Shown one piece after another: positions 1 through 6,082 of a DNA stretch of 6,382 bases. The notes beneath the pieces were generated by a model. It ran no database searches and was not told the origin of the DNA. It saw only the letters and a program-made list of their open reading frames with translations. Source of the stretch: Bacteroidales bacterium (GTDB lineage: Bacteria > Bacteroidota > Bacteroidia > Bacteroidales > UBA7960); contig SKTQ01000143.1 in assembly GCA_007122505.1 (NCBI GenBank), positions 1 to 6,382 of the forward strand, written 5' to 3'. Numbering within the stretch: position 1 is the first letter of the stretch; each line of letters begins with the position of its first letter. The translations under genes were made by a program, and so were the position numbers.

Positions 1-477
1 CAGCGGATCAGGGGGCCGGCAATTGCTCTGTTTTTCGCAGTGCCTTTGGTGAGACTCATGATGCAGTCGGGGCAAAACCCAAATGAGCTGATAAGCATGC
101 CATTGGCGATGGCCCAGTATGTAGCACAAAAAACAGGTGCCGTTTGGCCCCTGATCAGCCCTTTTACAGGCTCCCTGGGAACGTTTATGGCCGGCTCCAA
201 CGCTGTATCAAACATGCTCTTTTCCTTGTTTCAGTATGCCGTTGCCGATGAAATGGGAATCTCCCGGACCATCGCTTTGAGCCTTCAGAACATGGGCGGA
301 GGTGTGGGCAATATGATTGGTGTTCACAATATCATTGCCGCATGTGCAACAGTAGGATTGGCAGGCCGTGAAGGAGAGCTGCTGAAAAAGAATATTATCC
401 CGGTGATCATCATGGGATTGATTGGGGGTATTGCAGGGGCAATCCTGATTTACAGCAGTATCTGGCAATTATTCTGA
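1..477 (+). CDS. L-lactate permease family transporter, C-terminal part (5' end outside window)
   Basis: Inner-membrane permease of the LctP/LldP family, which imports lactate (or glycolate) with protons. The frame is open from the first base, so 158 residues are visible; the family is usually about 500-560 residues, so roughly the last third is here. Visible signatures are the segment SPFTGSLGTFMAGSNAVSNM (fragment residues 53-72), with the family's GSN-x-VSNM core, and then GNMIGVHNI followed by ATVGLAGREG. Hydrophobic helices lie at about residues 5-21 and 50-77, and at the end (IIPVIIMGLIGGIAGAILIY). The gene ends in TGA and converges on the M14 peptidase gene. A GTG codon at position 40 is internal, not the start. 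Family recognition is by eye; lactate as substrate is inferred from the family. Confidence 0.9.
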   Translation, partial: QRIRGPAIALFFAVPLVRLMMQSGQNPNELISMPLAMAQYVAQKTGAVWPLISPFTGSLGTFMAGSNAVSNMLFSLFQYAVADEMGISRTIALSLQNMGGGVGNMIGVHNIIAACATVGLAGREGELLKKNIIPVIIMGLIGGIAGAILIYSSIWQLF

Positions 478-511
478 TCACCAAAACCCGGATGTATCTC
501 AGGATGGTGAT
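477..511. terminator. Possible hairpin in the convergent 3' intergenic region
   Basis: A 7-bp perfect inverted repeat (ATCACCA at 477-483, TGGTGAT at 505-511) with a 21-nt loop fills most of the 47-bp gap between the convergent permease and M14 genes. It could act as a bidirectional transcript end. There is no T-run on either strand after the stem and the loop is long, so this is only a weak candidate. Confidence 0.25.
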
Positions 512-524
512 GTTTGACAGGACG

Positions 525-2294
525 TTACAGGTCTTTCCTGATCATACCGCCTTTGGCACTGTCAACAGTTACAGATAATCTTCGGCCGCCTTCAACGATC
601 CATCTGACGGTGACCGTGCCCATACCCGGAAAATTGTTCACTTCGATCACTGCAGGATCATGCAACTGCTCTTCTACAACGTTGAGATCCCTGTTTTCCA
701 CGATCATACCGGCCAGCACCTTGCCTCCCTCAATGCTGATGTAGTTGGGGCGTTCGATACGGTTGCGAATGTCTATTCCGGCATGTGTTGGGATCAGACG
801 GGTGTTGGCAATAACAGCAGTCACTTCACGAAGGCCGCCTCCCAAATCACGGGCACTTAACTCGGCAATCTCCAGGCGCGGTGTATGATAAGCATGAAAC
901 AAGGTGAATGCCATCAGCCGGTGCAATTCCTGTTCCAGCAGGAAGCCGGGATTTATTCTGATATAGTTCTTCTTGAAACCACCGATCTGGATTTCACCAA
1001 ATTGCGGGTGATCATAGTCTTCCCAGGGCACAAAAGCATCTTTAAACAACAGATACTTGTCGAACGTAAAATAATCCTCATGAAAACCCCATCCCCAGCC
1101 ACCGGTGGGCTCTTCATTAAATAAATAATAGCGGGAGAACATTTCAGAGGTAAAGGTAAAAATGCCACGCATCATGTGAAACCAGTCGATCTGGCCGCCG
1201 TAAACGGTGTAAAGGTCCTGGTAAAGCACTAAATAATCATAACCGGGTATGATTTTTTCGCCCAATGCGCCTAAGGCATCATACACTTGTACATCTTCAC
1301 GAAGGTAGAGTCTTTCATCTTCGCGTGCGCCGGGACCTCTCAGCAACATACCCCCGGTATTGTGATGGGTGATCGAACCGGCAATATTGGGATGATCCAT
1401 CACAAAATCACGAACGGCCCTTGTTTCGGGCAAAGAAAACGGGTACAGATAAGCACCGCGCTGCACGTAATCGGGTTGCCAGTTCCAGCCCCAGTCGCGG
1501 TTATGGTCGTAGCGACCTGCTTCCGGGTCTTCATTGAGCCTTCCATCACCGTCACGGTCGATCCCTTCCCAGCCAAGAAGCTCCCATTCACCGAATTGTC
1601 CCGGAGGAGCGAGTACGATGCGGCGCGGATCATTGGGATCGGTACGCCACTGCCCATAGGGGTTACGGCGACGCATTTGCGTAATATGGCCATCGCCGTT
1701 GAGGTCATCAAAGCCATCCTCCCCGGCAATGCCATCACCATCATCATCCAAGGGCATGGTTCCGCTGCGGGGTGTGCTGAACGTGTTGGGCTGGTTCATA
1801 TAATGATCCCGCCCGTCGGGGTTCATCACCGGCAGGATATAAAACACTTTTTCGTCCAAAAGGTCTGTAATGAATGAGTTGTTACCGTATTTTTCCGCAA
1901 GATACCAGGCAGTGTACAGAGAAACTTCGGCAGTCTGGATTTCATTGGCGTGAATGTTTCCGTCAATCCAGAAACCCGGCTTTTCATCATGGGGTTTGTT
2001 ATTCTTACTGGTAACGGTCAGTAACCAAAGATCGCGATTATCATAGCTTTTGCCAATGGACTCCAAAGAGATGAGATCCGGGAAGGCAGCCACCAACTGT
2101 TCGTAGATTTCCAGCAGGCCTTCATTGGTATAATAACGGTTCCAGCTTACAGGAACCTTCGGATCAACAGGTGTTCCGGATGCCTTGAAAAAATTTCCAA
2201 CCGCACGGCCATCTGCAACCTGTGCCTGCAAAGGCATCATCAAAAAAGACAATAAAAGGGAAAAAACCGATAATTTTATGATTGAATGATTCAT
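525..2294 (-). CDS. Secreted M14 family zinc carboxypeptidase, catalytically complete
   Basis: A 589-residue exported metallocarboxypeptidase. Residues 1-24 form a signal peptide (hydrophobic core 8-20, cleavage likely after PLQA at 24). The M14 catalytic domain spans about 50-470. Its residues match bovine carboxypeptidase A in kind and spacing: zinc ligands H115 and E118 (GNIHANE) and H311 (THHNTGG); N265-R266 for the substrate carboxylate; Y362 (CPA Y248); D370-W371; and general base E384 (FTFTSEMF). The spacing Y to D (8) and D to E (14) is identical to CPA. Three DxDxDG or DxNxDG loops (183-194, 197-208, 246-256) suggest calcium binding. A beta-rich C-terminal region (about 472-589) follows. 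The start is the ATG 14 bp after the upstream M14 paralogue's stop, with an A-rich leader and no Shine-Dalgarno, so the two are probably co-transcribed. Whether it removes single residues or acts as an endopeptidase cannot be seen. Confidence 0.93.
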   Translation of the reverse strand: MNHSIIKLSVFSLLLSFLMMPLQAQVADGRAVGNFFKASGTPVDPKVPVSWNRYYTNEGLLEIYEQLVAAFPDLISLESIGKSYDNRDLWLLTVTSKNNKPHDEKPGFWIDGNIHANEIQTAEVSLYTAWYLAEKYGNNSFITDLLDEKVFYILPVMNPDGRDHYMNQPNTFSTPRSGTMPLDDDGDGIAGEDGFDDLNGDGHITQMRRRNPYGQWRTDPNDPRRIVLAPPGQFGEWELLGWEGIDRDGDGRLNEDPEAGRYDHNRDWGWNWQPDYVQRGAYLYPFSLPETRAVRDFVMDHPNIAGSITHHNTGGMLLRGPGAREDERLYLREDVQVYDALGALGEKIIPGYDYLVLYQDLYTVYGGQIDWFHMMRGIFTFTSEMFSRYYLFNEEPTGGWGWGFHEDYFTFDKYLLFKDAFVPWEDYDHPQFGEIQIGGFKKNYIRINPGFLLEQELHRLMAFTLFHAYHTPRLEIAELSARDLGGGLREVTAVIANTRLIPTHAGIDIRNRIERPNYISIEGGKVLAGMIVENRDLNVVEEQLHDPAVIEVNNFPGMGTVTVRWIVEGGRRLSVTVDSAKGGMIRKDL

Positions 2295-2308
2295 TTGTGT
2301 AAAGTTTT

Positions 2309-3985
2309 TTACAATGATATGTTTTTCTCACTGAAGCCAGAAGATTCGGCACCCACGACAATTCTGACATTGCCACGACCGTGAATGAGCCAGCTTCTTG
2401 TAACGGCTGACCGGCCTTCAATGGCGCCTAAGACTTCAACAGGTTTACCGCTGACCATTTGCTGGCCATCTTCCAAAGTGGTCCGGATAACCGTTTTTTG
2501 TTTCCAGCGGAGTATTTCACCTGTTTGAGAAGCCGTGGGAAAGCTCCCCTTATTCATAATGTGTGCCGTAACCCTGTGAAGATCGCGGCCGAGTGTTTCC
2601 TTTTCCAGGCGAACAATGTCAATTACCGGCCTTAAAGCCGCCACATCAAGGATAAAATCGGTATGTTTCCTTGCAAGATCGGCAACCATTGCGTATGGTG
2701 GATTTTTCATGGCAAAAGGGACAATTCCACCAATTTCCACTGGCTGATCAGGGAAATCGGGATGGGCCACCTCTGTCCAGGGAACCACCACATCGGTGAT
2801 TTCGTTTGATTCGGCCCAACGCAGAAACCTCAGCTCCTTACTATTGTAAGGATCGGGTGTGTCGGTTTCAGTTTCTGGAAGAGTCCAGCCGGGTGTAGAA
2901 AAACTGAAACGTCCGTAATGATAGTAAGCCCATTGAAAAAAGTCGCCATTGCCGGCTTGAGAAGCTTTGGGCAGATCATCACCAAGGTGTTTACGGTACA
3001 ACTGGCTGATCATTTCGTTGATGGCGATATCATTCCTTTTCCAGCCTGTATGGATCCGTGCAGATGCAGCCTGTTCATTGTATTTAAGGGGTTCACTGAG
3101 GTTGTTGGCATCCCCGAGGGTGATTACGGCATAAACATTTTTTGCATCGAACAGGAAATCGGCGATGGCGCGTGTTTCTGTTTCAGAAACGGCATGCGGA
3201 CCGGCACCCGGCTGAAATGCCGGATACTGAAACGTGAAATTCCTGTCAAACACCACTCCCCTCACATCATCGTCATGAACCCTGCCGTGACGGTCGGCCC
3301 GAAGGCCCTCACGGTACAGGCGGTACTCACCCCGCTCTCCCTTCTCACTCCGAGCCTTAACCATTACCCGCTCATCGTCAGGATGAGTTATCCACGAGCC
3401 TGCGGGATCCTTGATGCGCATCATGGTGATCATTCCATCCCCGTTGAGATCGATGAATGGTGGCTTATCCGGATCAGCCGTACGATCGCGGATAATGATA
3501 TTGTTGTTGTATAACCTTTCATACTGCAAATCAGCAAAATATTGACTCCGCGCGTCGGGCGACATGTCAGGAAACACATAAAAGGTAACTGAATCTAGCA
3601 ATTGTCTGATTTGCGCCTCCCCGCTTTTTGCCAGCAATATCTCTGCAAACTGCAGGGCTAACTCACTGCCCAGCAAATGATCACCGGAAACGCCTCCAAC
3701 GATTGCCAATGCGGGACGGTTTTGGGTATCGCCGGCACCGATCGTCAGCAAATGGACCGGTTTACCACCGGCGCTTTGGGCAAGGGTGGTCAGCCTGGAT
3801 AATTCAGGTTGCGCACCGGCAAGTTTTTCCAGACGTTCACGCATTTTTTCATGATCCGGGTATTCGGAAAGGGTGTTTTCATCATTGAGCAGAACCTTGC
3901 TGAAAACAGGCTTAGTTGTTGATCCGAGCCATAAAAACAAGAAAAGAGCCGGCATCAACAGTTTAATCTTGGATAACATCATCAT
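2309..3985 (-). CDS. Secreted M14 family pseudopeptidase (catalytic residues lost)
   Basis: A 558-residue paralogue of the downstream M14 enzyme. I start it at the first of three consecutive ATGs (3985). This gives a compact signal peptide (KIKLLMPALFLFLWLG, residues 6-21) and removes an implausible 33-residue extension that reads through the intergenic leader. Family landmarks persist: a calcium-type loop DLNGDGMITMMR (179-190), FDRNF (246-250), ETRAIADF (270-277), GDFFQWAYYHYG (347-358), VPW..HPDFP (401-412), EIGG (417-420), and a beta-rich C-terminal domain (about 453-558). The active site is gone. HxxE has become S100-G-D-H103, the third His is G291 (or L290), the Tyr248 equivalent is Q343, the Asp before Trp is Q351, and the general base Glu is P365. 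Only R248 (CPA Arg145 equivalent) remains, with Asn144 changed to D247. The frame is intact over its full length, so this is a maintained protein and not a decayed gene. A peptide-binding or partner-modulating role is inferred. Confidence 0.88.
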   Translation of the reverse strand: MMMLSKIKLLMPALFLFLWLGSTTKPVFSKVLLNDENTLSEYPDHEKMRERLEKLAGAQPELSRLTTLAQSAGGKPVHLLTIGAGDTQNRPALAIVGGVSGDHLLGSELALQFAEILLAKSGEAQIRQLLDSVTFYVFPDMSPDARSQYFADLQYERLYNNNIIIRDRTADPDKPPFIDLNGDGMITMMRIKDPAGSWITHPDDERVMVKARSEKGERGEYRLYREGLRADRHGRVHDDDVRGVVFDRNFTFQYPAFQPGAGPHAVSETETRAIADFLFDAKNVYAVITLGDANNLSEPLKYNEQAASARIHTGWKRNDIAINEMISQLYRKHLGDDLPKASQAGNGDFFQWAYYHYGRFSFSTPGWTLPETETDTPDPYNSKELRFLRWAESNEITDVVVPWTEVAHPDFPDQPVEIGGIVPFAMKNPPYAMVADLARKHTDFILDVAALRPVIDIVRLEKETLGRDLHRVTAHIMNKGSFPTASQTGEILRWKQKTVIRTTLEDGQQMVSGKPVEVLGAIEGRSAVTRSWLIHGRGNVRIVVGAESSGFSEKNISL

Positions 3986-3998
3986 CAATAAAATAAGT

Positions 3999-4038
3999 AA
4001 AAAAAATATGGGTTGTGGTATGACAGGCCCATGCCCAT
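3999..4038 (-). terminator. Possible intrinsic terminator or attenuator ahead of the pseudopeptidase gene
   Basis: On the minus strand a 5-bp stem ATGGG/CCCAT (4032-4028 with 4012-4008, 15-nt loop; an alternative 5' arm at 4038-4034) is followed, after AT, by a run of eight T (4006-3999). This ends about 13 nt before the ATG at 3985. The layout fits a weak terminator or attenuator splitting the upstream exported-protein gene from the M14 pair. The stem is short, so it may be chance. Confidence 0.25.
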
Positions 4039-4058
4039 TGTTTTTCGCATAAGCTAAG

Positions 4059-4066
4059 CAAAGATG
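4059..4066 (-). promoter_or_regulatory. Weak candidate -7 box upstream of the M14 pair
   Basis: CATCTTTG on the minus strand differs by one base from the Bacteroidota -7 consensus TAnnTTTG. It lies in the 108-bp gap before the pseudopeptidase gene. No convincing -33 TTTG is seen at the usual distance (a TTG lies about 15 bp upstream of the box). If real, the M14 pair would have its own promoter and a leader of roughly 65-70 nt. Confidence 0.2.
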
Positions 4067-4093
4067 ATAAAAAATCAGATACAATAGGAAAAA

Positions 4094-5209
4094 TTATTCC
4101 ACATGGAAGAAGGAAACCGGGAAATCTTCTGACCGCAATGTTTCAGCCATCAGGATGTTGCCGCTCTCTTTGTCAATGTAATATCTCAATATGCTGAAGC
4201 GTCTGTGGTAGCGGTCGTATATATGGAGCATCGGATGATATAACGTTGTTGGGAATCCGGTCAGATCTACCGCCCAAACCTCCACTTCTTTTCCATCTAA
4301 TGGCAAAAACATTGTGCCTCTTACGCTTAGTCTGGATACGACCGGGTCGATACTTGTTTCAGGGCCCTTTTCTTCAGAATCAGCACCATAAAGATCAACC
4401 AACAAGTTTTTGAACACCAGGTCTTTTTCAAAACCATCATAATACTCAAGTGAAGATACGATCATATTTATCTGAAAGGGATCATACACTCTTTGGGTAA
4501 TAGGTTTGCTGGCAGTAATATGGCCATAATCTTCTGAGATTCGATTGAAACGCACACTGTCGCCCAGATAATAAACCTCAAGTTTGGTATTTTGACGTAA
4601 GCCCAAATTTTCTAAGACATAGCTTTTCCGGAAGGGCATGCCATCATTGGTAAGTACCAATTGGTATTCAGTAAGATCGTTGTACCATTCAGGATTTGAT
4701 TCCAGTCTGTTCATCGAACGGCAGTTTTGTGCATACCATATCTCCAGTGATTGCAAAAAACCCCTAAGATCACTATAGGGCCTTACATTATTGGCGTATT
4801 TAAGGAAAGCCGTTTTGTACTGCTCCATGAATTCTATTTCATCCACAGTTGGGTCATCAAGGCCCTCTTCACCAAAAAAACCGGATCCAAGCAAATCCTG
4901 TATGATCATCCTGTTCATCTGCTCACATCCGTAACGCCCTCCCTGTTTGTTGTCATGCACTTCAAAATGCATTTCCAGAATATAACCTTCCGTTGAAGGA
5001 ACAACTCGCTCGTAAAAATATAATCCCGCTTCTCTGTCGTGAAACCTTATCTCATAGTCCGGATTAAATGTAAAGCCTTCACTCTCCGATGCATAAGATA
5101 GTGTACTGATAAGTAGCACCAGCACGGGCAAAAGACAGGCAGTTATCGACATATGTTTCTTGTAAGATGCTTTATTGTCGGGTGGTTCAGATGTAAAAAA
5201 TTGTTTCAT
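4094..5209 (-). CDS. Exported protein of unknown function
   Basis: I do not recognise this 371-residue protein with confidence. From the ATG at 5209 (A-rich leader, as expected in Bacteroidota) it has a 20-residue polar stretch and then a signal peptide (SITACLLPVLVLLISTLSYA, 21-40), with cleavage likely after SYA. An internal ATG at 5152 (M20, preceded by KKH) would give a more normal signal peptide and is a real alternative start. The mature part has no membrane segment and only two cysteines (C95, C163), which could pair. It reads as alternating beta strands, ending in YDRYHRRFSILRYYIDKESG (331-350). That resembles the tail of LolA-like or DUF3108-like beta-sandwich proteins, but the likeness is weak. 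The C24 in the hydrophobic core is too near the N-terminus to be a convincing lipobox. It lies upstream of, and on the same strand as, the M14 pair (108-bp gap), and 41 bp downstream of the UPF0175 gene. Confidence 0.75.
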   Translation of the reverse strand: MKQFFTSEPPDNKASYKKHMSITACLLPVLVLLISTLSYASESEGFTFNPDYEIRFHDREAGLYFYERVVPSTEGYILEMHFEVHDNKQGGRYGCEQMNRMIIQDLLGSGFFGEEGLDDPTVDEIEFMEQYKTAFLKYANNVRPYSDLRGFLQSLEIWYAQNCRSMNRLESNPEWYNDLTEYQLVLTNDGMPFRKSYVLENLGLRQNTKLEVYYLGDSVRFNRISEDYGHITASKPITQRVYDPFQINMIVSSLEYYDGFEKDLVFKNLLVDLYGADSEEKGPETSIDPVVSRLSVRGTMFLPLDGKEVEVWAVDLTGFPTTLYHPMLHIYDRYHRRFSILRYYIDKESGNILMAETLRSEDFPVSFFHVE

Positions 5210-5221
5210 GATGTTGTTTTT

Positions 5222-5237
5222 TGATTTAATGATTTAA
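5222..5237. repeat. 8-bp tandem duplication in the leader of the exported-protein gene
   Basis: TGATTTAA occurs twice head-to-tail (5222-5229, 5230-5237), 13 bp upstream of the ATG at 5209. It lies in the 41-bp gap after the UPF0175 gene. A change in copy number would shift leader length only. It may simply be AT-rich low complexity. Confidence 0.5.
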
Positions 5238-5250
5238 TTGTAGACGTTTT

Positions 5251-5478
5251 TTAGGCATTTTTCACGTCTCTTGTCAGGTCAGTTGGCGGGTAGTTAAAGA
5301 TTGAGACGTCGTATTTTCCAAGGAGTTCAGCAAATGTCCGTTTAGTCAATCCTGCTAATTCAGCGGCTTGTCCTAATGAAAGTTTTCCTTTTTCGTAAAG
5401 TGTTGAAGCAACTATCATTGCTATATCTTTATCGTCAAGGTCAACGGTGTCTGGTATTTTAAAATTTACTGTTTTCAT
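5251..5478 (-). CDS. UPF0175 family antitoxin-like protein
   Basis: A 75-residue protein of the UPF0175 family (PF03683), whose members are thought to be DNA-binding antitoxins often paired with PIN-like DUF3368 toxins. The N-terminus MKTVNFKIP is followed by a helix ending in LYEKGKLSLGQAAELAGLTK (27-46), the hallmark of the family, with a predicted helix-turn-helix at about 34-53 (SLGQAAELAG..KRTFAELL). The length is normal for the family. I chose the ATG at 5478 over an upstream TTG (5496) because MKTVNF matches the family's usual N-terminus and the upstream codons overlap a promoter-like box. No PIN-domain gene lies on either side in the window, so it looks like an orphan antitoxin or a stand-alone regulator. 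The next gene downstream is the unknown exported protein, 41 bp away, and could share its transcript. Confidence 0.85.
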   Translation of the reverse strand: MKTVNFKIPDTVDLDDKDIAMIVASTLYEKGKLSLGQAAELAGLTKRTFAELLGKYDVSIFNYPPTDLTRDVKNA

Positions 5479-5626
5479 ACAAACAAAGATAGTCAATATC
5501 TGAAAATTGTGTCTTAAACGGTAGCTTTTTTCTACGCTGTTGAACTAAATCCGATCCATTTGCAATTAAGAATGCAAATACCATGAGAACTCCAAAAAGT
5601 CCTTTTATGTATGTTAGGTGCGTCAT
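5459..5626 (-). CDS. Doubtful 55-residue membrane-spanning small ORF
   Basis: An ATG at 5626 opens a 55-codon frame. It has one hydrophobic segment (GLFGVLMVFAFLIA, residues 9-22), then a basic stretch (QQRRKKLPFK, 29-38), and an out-of-frame overlap of 20 bp with the UPF0175 start. The single helix followed by positive charges would suit a small membrane protein with its C-terminus inside. No family is recognised and there is no clear ribosome binding site. Its 3' part contains the TAnnTTTG box of the next gene. In AT-rich DNA a frame this short can easily be chance. Confidence 0.2.
   Translation of the reverse strand: MTHLTYIKGLFGVLMVFAFLIANGSDLVQQRRKKLPFKTQFSDIDYLCLYENSKF
5484..5491 (-). 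promoter_or_regulatory. Bacteroidota-type -7 promoter box for the UPF0175 gene
   Basis: TATCTTTG on the minus strand matches the Bacteroidota -7 consensus TAnnTTTG exactly. It is separated from the ATG at 5478 by only TTTGT, so transcription would begin at or within a few bases of the start codon and the mRNA would be leaderless or nearly so. No clear -33 TTTG is seen at the expected distance; a GTTTAA lies slightly too far upstream. Confidence 0.45.
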
Positions 5627-5759
5627 CTCCATACCATTATGAGTTAGGTTTTGCAGCTTTACACTCCATTAAAATTACAGATCTTGTATTTAGTACTTCA
5701 CTTTCATTTAAACACTGAACCCCCACTTGTGTACATGTACTGTTATGCGTTCGGCATTT
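5497..5759. other. AT-rich intergenic stretch between the HigA-like and UPF0175 genes
   Basis: This stretch holds no convincing gene apart from the doubtful small ORF starting at 5626. Other minus-strand frames are broken by several stops. A 10-bp perfect palindrome, GTACATGTAC (5731-5740), lies about 20 bp after the HigA-like stop and could be an operator-like or structural site. No T-run terminator, terminal inverted repeat or tRNA was seen. Confidence 0.5.
5731..5740. repeat. 10-bp perfect palindrome GTACATGTAC
   Basis: A self-complementary 10-mer about 20 bp downstream of the HigA-like stop codon. As RNA it has no loop, so it is more plausible as a dimeric protein-binding site than as a terminator. 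It could also be chance. Confidence 0.4.
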
Positions 5760-6080
5760 TTAGTAGGTTACTCGTTGTCTGTTCAGTTCTACGTTGAAGT
5801 TCACTTTTGCACCTAGTGCTTCAAATACTTTGAGAATAGTTTCAAACCTTGCATTTTTTACGCTATTCTCGATTTTTGAAATTTGTGCTTTCTGAACGCC
5901 AACAAGTTTGCCCAACTGCTCTTGTGTTAGGTTACGTTCTTGTCGGGCTTGCTTTATGGCTTGTCCAAGCAAGTCAATACGCAACTCGTTTTCAAACGCA
6001 TCACGTCTTTTTGTTCCACGTTTACCGATGTGCTTGTCAATCATTGTGTCAAGCGAAACGGTTTTGAATTTGTCTGCCAT
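5760..6080 (-). CDS. HigA-like XRE-family antitoxin
   Basis: A 106-residue DNA-binding antitoxin of a type II HigBA-like module. It would neutralise the upstream-encoded RelE/HigB-type mRNA interferase and repress the operon. Residues 40-90 form a Cro/C1-type (XRE) helix-turn-helix: AIKQARQERN, then LTQEQLGKLVGVQ (51-63), and recognition helix KAQISKIENS (64-73). The charged N-terminal extension (1-35, DKHIGKRGTKRRDAFENEL) is the usual toxin-contact or flexible region in this group. The ATG sits 2 bp after the toxin frame's TAA, and an AAGGGA stretch about 6 bp upstream is an unusually good Shine-Dalgarno for this genome, suggesting coupled translation. The toxin-before-antitoxin order is the HigBA arrangement. 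The gene itself is intact although its partner is broken. Confidence 0.87.
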   Translation of the reverse strand: MADKFKTVSLDTMIDKHIGKRGTKRRDAFENELRIDLLGQAIKQARQERNLTQEQLGKLVGVQKAQISKIENSVKNARFETILKVFEALGAKVNFNVELNRQRVTY

Positions 6081-6082
6081 AA

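Noticed and set aside
1287..1877. Long plus-strand open frame opposite the active M14 gene
   Set aside because: Antisense shadow of a clearly recognisable M14 domain; its translation resembles no family.
2918..3514. Long plus-strand open frame opposite the pseudopeptidase gene
   Set aside because: Antisense shadow; the minus-strand frame has a signal peptide and M14 landmarks over the same bases.
3986..4084. An upstream ATG (4084) extending the pseudopeptidase by 33 residues
   Set aside because: The extension reads through a promoter/terminator-like leader and would put a second hydrophobic stretch before the signal peptide; the triple ATG at 3985 gives a normal exported N-terminus.
5242..5269. 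6-bp inverted repeat AGACGT/ACGTCT around the UPF0175 stop codon as a terminator
   Set aside because: The 16-nt loop is large, there is no T-run after the stem on the minus strand, and AGACGT also occurs elsewhere in the gene; likely chance.
5741..5755. TGTTATGCGTTCGGC resembling an integron attC end, next to TA genes that are typical cassette cargo
   Set aside because: No complementary partner (GCATAACA-type arm on the same strand) is found within about 150 bp, and no integrase is visible, so a folded attC cannot be drawn.
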